NCBI GenBank assembly: GCA_965246925.1
Contig: OZ251994.1
Location: 1,860,001-1,924,000 of the forward strand
DNA length: 64,000 nucleotides
Origin: JANPPS01 sp965246925
Lineage (GTDB): Bacteria; Pseudomonadota; Alphaproteobacteria; Acetobacterales; Acetobacteraceae
Direction of reading: 5' to 3'
The translations under genes and the position numbers were made by a program. This document shows, in pieces, positions 59,876 to 64,000 of this stretch. The notes under the pieces were generated by a model. It was not told the DNA's origin. It ran no database searches and saw nothing but the letters and a program-made list of their open reading frames with translations. Each line of letters starts with the position of its first letter. The stretch's first letter is position 1.

Positions 59876-60480
59876 GTATGTCTTGATGTTTAGGTGCCAG
59901 CATGCGCCCCAAGCCACCCGAACTCGATTGGCGAAATAGAGCGTCATGCGCCTGACTTGCATACTGCGTGAGAGTGACAGGAGGGGCGGTGTCAGCGCCG
60001 AGGGTAAAGCGCTGCCACGCAACGGGATCGAGGTCTCGCGTTACGTTTACGCGCGCGTGCGATCAGCCGAAGCTCCGTGTTACCGAACTGCTATCCGTTA
60101 AGATCCGTCTGATTTCGAAGCGGCTTGCGCCCGAAGAGCATCCGGTTAGCGAGGACACGAGGCCTTTTCTGGGAGCCGGCAGTTTTCGCGCTTTGCTGCG
60201 GGAACACGCTGTGCCTGTACCAAAGCGGGCCGTGTTTTTGGCATGGGCCGCGGCGATGTGCATAGCAACCCAGTCTTCGTGCTGCAGGCTCGCTGGGTTC
60301 GCTCTGAAAGCGAACTGACCTGCTGGTTGTGTGAGATGGAGCGGCAGTGCCCGCCTAGTATGGTCATCGGACCTGATTGAAGCGCTAGCGGCGGCGTCAT
60401 GCTTGGTTGCGGAGAGAGCCAGGTCGGTTATCAGCTCGGACCGACTGCAACCCCGGCCGCGGTTTGCGGTTGCAAGTGCC
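59876..60480. other. Intergenic region before the mfd homologue, no clear gene
   Basis: About 600 bases. The longest open frame (59968-60318) encodes a basic, low-complexity sequence without recognisable motifs, so I do not call it. A small inverted repeat GTTCGCT/AGCGAAC at 60297-60315 lies near the end of that frame. The promoter of the following gene presumably sits here. Confidence 0.5.
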
Positions 60481-63400
60481 ATGCTTGATTCACAGACGAC
60501 CGATTTTTCTAGTTCGAATATGCCGGAGACTGGGCTGTCGCTTTGGTTATTGGAGGCGGCGCGGAAGCGGGGGGTCGTTTGGGCCATTCTGCGCAGTGGA
60601 ACGCGGATGGCGCGTGTGGGGCGGGTCGCTGCACTTGCGGCCGAGGACGTCGAGGTTTTGACGATACCGGCCTGGGATAGCCTGCCGTATGACCGCGTTG
60701 CGCCGAGTGCGGGGGTGGCGGGACGTCGCATCAAGGCGCTTATGGCTTTGGCGGAAAAGCCGATAAGGCCTCGGCTAGTGTTGACCAGTGCGGCGGCCGT
60801 GCTGGCACGGGTGCGTCCGCCGCGGTCCTGGGCGAAGACGGGGCGTGTAATCCGGCGTGGAGAGGCGCTGGACATCGAAGCGCTGCGGCATTGGCTTGCG
60901 CTGTCTGGTTATCATTGGGATGAGCGGGTGGACGAGCCGGGCGAGGTAGCTCTGAGGGGCGAGACGATCGAGTTGTTTCCAGCGGCGTCCGACTCACCAG
61001 TGCGGCTCAGCTTGGGCGGTGAGGAACGTCTGGTCGAGGCCATTCACTGCTATGATCCGCTAACGCTGCGCAGCACGGGCGAAATCGAGGCGGTGACGCT
61101 GCATCCAGCGGCCGAGCAGCGGCTCGACGAGGCGGAGGTGGCCGAGATGGAAGCTCAGATGGAGCACCCAGACGTGGTTACTAGCGACGAGCATGAGCGT
61201 GAGATCGGGGACGAGCGGTTGGTGGCGCCGCTCAGCCTGATGAGCGGTGCCGTGGTGTATGCGGATGCCGAGGTCGAAGACCGGTGGGCGTCAATGGCAG
61301 AGGCTATACAGGATGGCTATGCGGCTGCCAGTGCGGCGCGGCGGGCGAAAGCCGATGCTCAATGGATCCCAGCGCCAGATCGGCTGTATGTGACGGCGGA
61401 TCAGGCGGCGAAGGCTCTCGCCGGGCATGAGCGGCTGTGGCCGGACGGAGATTGGGAAGCGGTCGAGGCGCCCCTTCGTCTGGCTGAGTTGGAGACATTG
61501 CTGGCGGGCGTGGAGGACACGACGGCGGTGATCCTAGCGGCGCCGGACGATGGCGCGCGCGTGACTGCGAGCCTGGGCCGGCGGGGCATTGCTGCGCAGC
61601 TTACCACGGATTGGTCCATGGCGTGCCAGCCGGGCGTACACGTGGTCACGCTCGAACTGACCGAGGGACTGCGGCGCGAGCGGTTGTTGGTGGTGCCGAT
61701 CGGGAACCTGATCCGGCACAAGCCGGGCGATGACCGGCTGATGCTCGGGGAAAACGAGCTCAGGCCTGGGGATGTCGTGGTACATGAGGATCACGGTGTG
61801 ACGCGGCTGACCGGGCTGCGGGAGGTGGATGGGGGCGAGCGGGTCGCGCTGGCTTTTGCGGATGGCGCGGAGCTGTTGGTGGCGCCGGACGAGCTGGGGC
61901 GGGTGTGGCGGTATGGGAACGAAGGTGATGTGAGCCTGGACCGGATCGGCGGGGAGGCTTGGCGGCGGCGGCGGGCTGAGATCGAAGTTGAGATCGCGGA
62001 GAGTGCCGCGGCGCTGGCGCGGGCTGCACGGGCGCGTCAGGAGGCGCAGGCGCCAGTGTTGGTTCCCGAGCGGGCGGCGTACGCGCAGGTAGCGCGGCGC
62101 TTCCCATATCCTCTCAGCGCGGACCAGCGGCAGGCGATTACGGCTGTTCTGAATGATTTGGAGAGTGGGCGGCCGATGAACCGGCTGATCTGCGGTGATG
62201 TCGGGTTTGGCAAGACGGAAATTGCGGTGCGGGCGGCGGCGGCGGTGGCGTTCGCCGGGCATCAGGTGCTGGTTGCGGCGCCGACGACCGTATTGGCCCG
62301 GCAGCATCTCGAGGTATTTCAGCGGCGGTTTGCGGGAACTGGGGTGCGCGTGGAGGGGATTATCCGGACGGGGGCGGCCGAGGGGCGTGCGGTGCGGAAA
62401 GCGTTGTCCTCCGGCGAAGTGCATATCGTGGTCGGGACGGGCGGATTGGCGGGATTACGGCTGGCGCGTCCGGGGCTGGCCGTGGTGGATGAGGAGCAGC
62501 GGTTCGGCGAAGATGCGAAGCAGGCGTTGCGCGCTCCGCATAACTTAGTGATGACCGCGACGCCAATACCGAGGACGTTGCAAGGAGCTTTGGCCGGGCT
62601 GCGGGACGTGAGCGTGCTGACGACGCCCCCGGCGCGTCGGCTGCCGACGCGGAGCTTCGTGCTGCATTGGGAGGACGGGGTGGTTCGCGAGGCGCTGCTG
62701 CGAGAGCGGCGGCGGGGTGGGCAGAGCTTCGTGGTTTGTCCCCGCATTGCGGATGTGATTGCGATGCGGGACCGGTTGTCGGAGCTGGTTCCCGAGCTTA
62801 CGGTGATGGTGGCGCATGGGCGGCTGAAGACGGATGGGCTGGAAGCGGTCATAGCTGCGTTTGCAGGGGGTGAGGGCGATGTCCTGCTGGCGACCGACAT
62901 CATCGAGGCGGGGCTGGATATACCGCGCGCGAATTTGATGCTGGTTTGGGGTGCAGACCGTTTCGGATTGGCACAGCTGCATCAGTTGCGGGGCAGGGTC
63001 GGGCGGGGTGCGCGGCGCGGCGCGGCTTATTTTATGACGGAGCCGGGGCGGCGGCTCACTCAGGCGACGCGGCAGCGGTTGCGGACGATGGAGACCGTGG
63101 GCGGGCTGGGCGCCGGGTTCGCTATTGCGGCGGCGGATATGGATGCGCGGGGAGCTGGCGATTTGTTTGGGACGGCGCAGGCCGGGCATGTCAGAGCGAT
63201 TGGAACCGAATTGTATCAGCACCTGTTGGCTGCGGCGGTGGCGGGGAAGACCGTTCTTGCGGCGCCGATGTTGAAGATGGGCGTCGAGGGCCGGATACCG
63301 GCAGGTTACGTGCCGGAGGAGGGGCTTCGGCTTGGGCTCTACCGACGTTTGGCCAAGGTTGCGGATTCTGCGGGGTTGGTGGAGTTCGGGCATGAGATCG

Positions 63401-63645
63401 AGGACCGGTTTGGGCCGGTGCCTCAGTCCATGACGGTGATGCTGTCCTTGCAAGCGCTTCGCCTGGCCTGTGTTGGGCGCGGTGTGGCGATGGTGGAAGC
63501 GGGGCCGCAGGGGGTGGCGTTCACGGCGTCAGGGCCGCTCACGATTACCGGGGGCGAGGACCGGGGCGGGCGCGTGGTGGTGAAGGAAGCCGTTGCGGAC
63601 CCGGTGGCGCGGGTGAACTGGGTTTTAGGATTGCTCCGGGCCTAG
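60481..63645 (+). CDS. mfd: Transcription-repair coupling factor Mfd homologue
   Basis: A superfamily 2 translocase that removes stalled RNA polymerase and recruits UvrA. N-terminus: EDVEVLTIPAWDSLPYDRVAPSAGVAGRRI and VALRGETIELFP (UvrB-like modules). RNA-polymerase-interaction domain: ELRPGDVVVHEDHGVTRLTGL. Helicase motifs: CGDVGFGKTE (Walker A), VVDEEQRFG (Walker B), MTATPIPRTL, TDIIEAGLDIPRANL and QLHQLRGRVGRG; the TRG-type segment is AGDLFGTAQAGH. At about 1,055 aa it is some 100 residues shorter than typical Mfd, with shortened N-terminal modules. Start is uncertain: ATG 60481 or ATG 60520 (MPETGLSLW). A second, longer mfd elsewhere cannot be excluded. Confidence 0.85.
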   Translation: MLDSQTTDFSSSNMPETGLSLWLLEAARKRGVVWAILRSGTRMARVGRVAALAAEDVEVLTIPAWDSLPYDRVAPSAGVAGRRIKALMALAEKPIRPRLVLTSAAAVLARVRPPRSWAKTGRVIRRGEALDIEALRHWLALSGYHWDERVDEPGEVALRGETIELFPAASDSPVRLSLGGEERLVEAIHCYDPLTLRSTGEIEAVTLHPAAEQRLDEAEVAEMEAQMEHPDVVTSDEHEREIGDERLVAPLSLMSGAVVYADAEVEDRWASMAEAIQDGYAAASAARRAKADAQWIPAPDRLYVTADQAAKALAGHERLWPDGDWEAVEAPLRLAELETLLAGVEDTTAVILAAPDDGARVTASLGRRGIAAQLTTDWSMACQPGVHVVTLELTEGLRRERLLVVPIGNLIRHKPGDDRLMLGENELRPGDVVVHEDHGVTRLTGLREVDGGERVALAFADGAELLVAPDELGRVWRYGNEGDVSLDRIGGEAWRRRRAEIEVEIAESAAALARAARARQEAQAPVLVPERAAYAQVARRFPYPLSADQRQAITAVLNDLESGRPMNRLICGDVGFGKTEIAVRAAAAVAFAGHQVLVAAPTTVLARQHLEVFQRRFAGTGVRVEGIIRTGAAEGRAVRKALSSGEVHIVVGTGGLAGLRLARPGLAVVDEEQRFGEDAKQALRAPHNLVMTATPIPRTLQGALAGLRDVSVLTTPPARRLPTRSFVLHWEDGVVREALLRERRRGGQSFVVCPRIADVIAMRDRLSELVPELTVMVAHGRLKTDGLEAVIAAFAGGEGDVLLATDIIEAGLDIPRANLMLVWGADRFGLAQLHQLRGRVGRGARRGAAYFMTEPGRRLTQATRQRLRTMETVGGLGAGFAIAAADMDARGAGDLFGTAQAGHVRAIGTELYQHLLAAAVAGKTVLAAPMLKMGVEGRIPAGYVPEEGLRLGLYRRLAKVADSAGLVEFGHEIEDRFGPVPQSMTVMLSLQALRLACVGRGVAMVEAGPQGVAFTASGPLTITGGEDRGGRVVVKEAVADPVARVNWVLGLLRA

Positions 63646-64000
63646 GCGGTAAAGGCGGTGCGGCCTTCGTATTGACCGTTGAATAGGTAGTGGAGCAGCG
63701 GGTTTACGTTGGCGTTACTGACGTCTGAGTAGGCGCCGAGGTATTTATTTATGCTGAATGAGGCGCTTGGATCGCGGCCTTCTTTCCAGCCAAATTGCTC
63801 GAAGTGCAGCAACGGGTTGATGTGTGCGGCGGCGATGTCTGGATTATGGGATAGGTAGTAGTTGGTATTAAAATAGGCGTTGGGGTTGAGGCCTTGCATC
63901 CAGCCAGTCGTATTGTAGCTGGCAGTTGCTTGCTGGGCCGCGGTGAGGCCGGTCGGGATCATCGTGGCGCTGAGTTGGCGGTCGTAATAGCCGGCCTGAA
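63642..64000 (-). CDS. C-terminal part of a tandem-repeat protein (start beyond window)
   Basis: The frame runs from the right window edge (AGYYDRQLSATMIPTGLTAA) to the stop at 63642. It holds two copies of a repeat of about 40 residues: NPNAYFNTNYYLSHNPDIAAAHINPLLHFEQFGWKEGRDP and SASFSINKYLGAYSDVSNANVNPLLHYLFNGQYEGRTAF. Each has an aromatic pair, a NPDIAAA-like helix start, NPLLH and a G-x-x-E-G-R end. Such repeats occur at the ends of large secreted or surface proteins of this group, but I cannot name the family. The stop is shared (CTAG) with the convergent mfd. Confidence 0.7.
   Translation of the reverse strand, partial: QAGYYDRQLSATMIPTGLTAAQQATASYNTTGWMQGLNPNAYFNTNYYLSHNPDIAAAHINPLLHFEQFGWKEGRDPSASFSINKYLGAYSDVSNANVNPLLHYLFNGQYEGRTAFTA

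Noticed and set aside
59968..60318. 116-codon open frame before mfd
   Set aside because: Basic, low-complexity sequence with no motif and no ribosome-binding site; likely chance in GC-rich DNA.
1..64000. CRISPR array or prophage
   Set aside because: I saw no regularly spaced direct repeats and no phage structural genes; only one decayed endolysin-like gene at 51583-52266.

Overview
The window looks like a chromosomal segment of a GC-rich alphaproteobacterium, most likely of the family Acetobacteraceae (order Rhodospirillales). This placement is inferred from base composition, from the compact argS / SPOR / nagZ / M50 / scpA-scpB / tatB-tatC / serS block, from an EipB (DUF1849) protein, from a Y-family polymerase with an N-terminal cysteine cluster, and from a tRNA-Arg(CCU) gene split by a group I intron. 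No 16S rRNA is present, so the genus cannot be given.

Layout. 1-3700: aromatic meta-cleavage module (hydratase, GntR/FCD regulator, extradiol dioxygenase, MetA-type outer-membrane protein), with a 24-bp motif shared by two of its promoter regions. 3760-11940: housekeeping run for translation (argS, serS), peptidoglycan recycling and division (SPOR, nagZ), chromosome condensation (scpAB) and protein export (tatBC). 11940-18870: mutL, eipB, an SDR, and a leftward lptG-mak-dinB operon. 19100-23620: assorted metabolic genes ending in a tyrosine-decarboxylase-like enzyme. 23639-23940: intron-containing tRNA-Arg(CCU). 24000-27530: MAPEG protein, dipeptidase, SPFH/NfeD pair and a degenerate GGDEF protein. 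27530-34230: a two-gene amino-sugar cassette and a peptide ABC transporter without a binding protein. 34510-36560: groESL under a perfect CIRCE operator. 36577-38070: an IS4-family element inserted in the hairpin that follows groEL. 38290-43450: two c-di-GMP enzymes flanking a nucleoside transporter. 45124-50108: a tightly coupled five-gene cluster (DUF2064, GT87, radical SAM/SPASM, GT2, PLP aminotransferase), probably making an undefined glycoconjugate. 50100-52270: AT-richer, decayed accessory island with a secreted protein, a frameshifted copy of it and a broken endolysin-like gene. 52350-59875: oxidoreductase, histidine kinase and a Liv-type ABC transporter whose two ATPases are fused. 60481-64000: an Mfd homologue and the end of a tandem-repeat protein.

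The strongest points for a second look are the intron-split tRNA, the IS insertion that splits a palindrome with an 11-bp target duplication, the unassigned five-gene cluster, the LivG-LivF fusion with a degenerate first signature motif, the EAL domain lacking one catalytic aspartate, and the decayed paralogue and endolysin remnants. Everything was read by eye from sequence; no database search was run.
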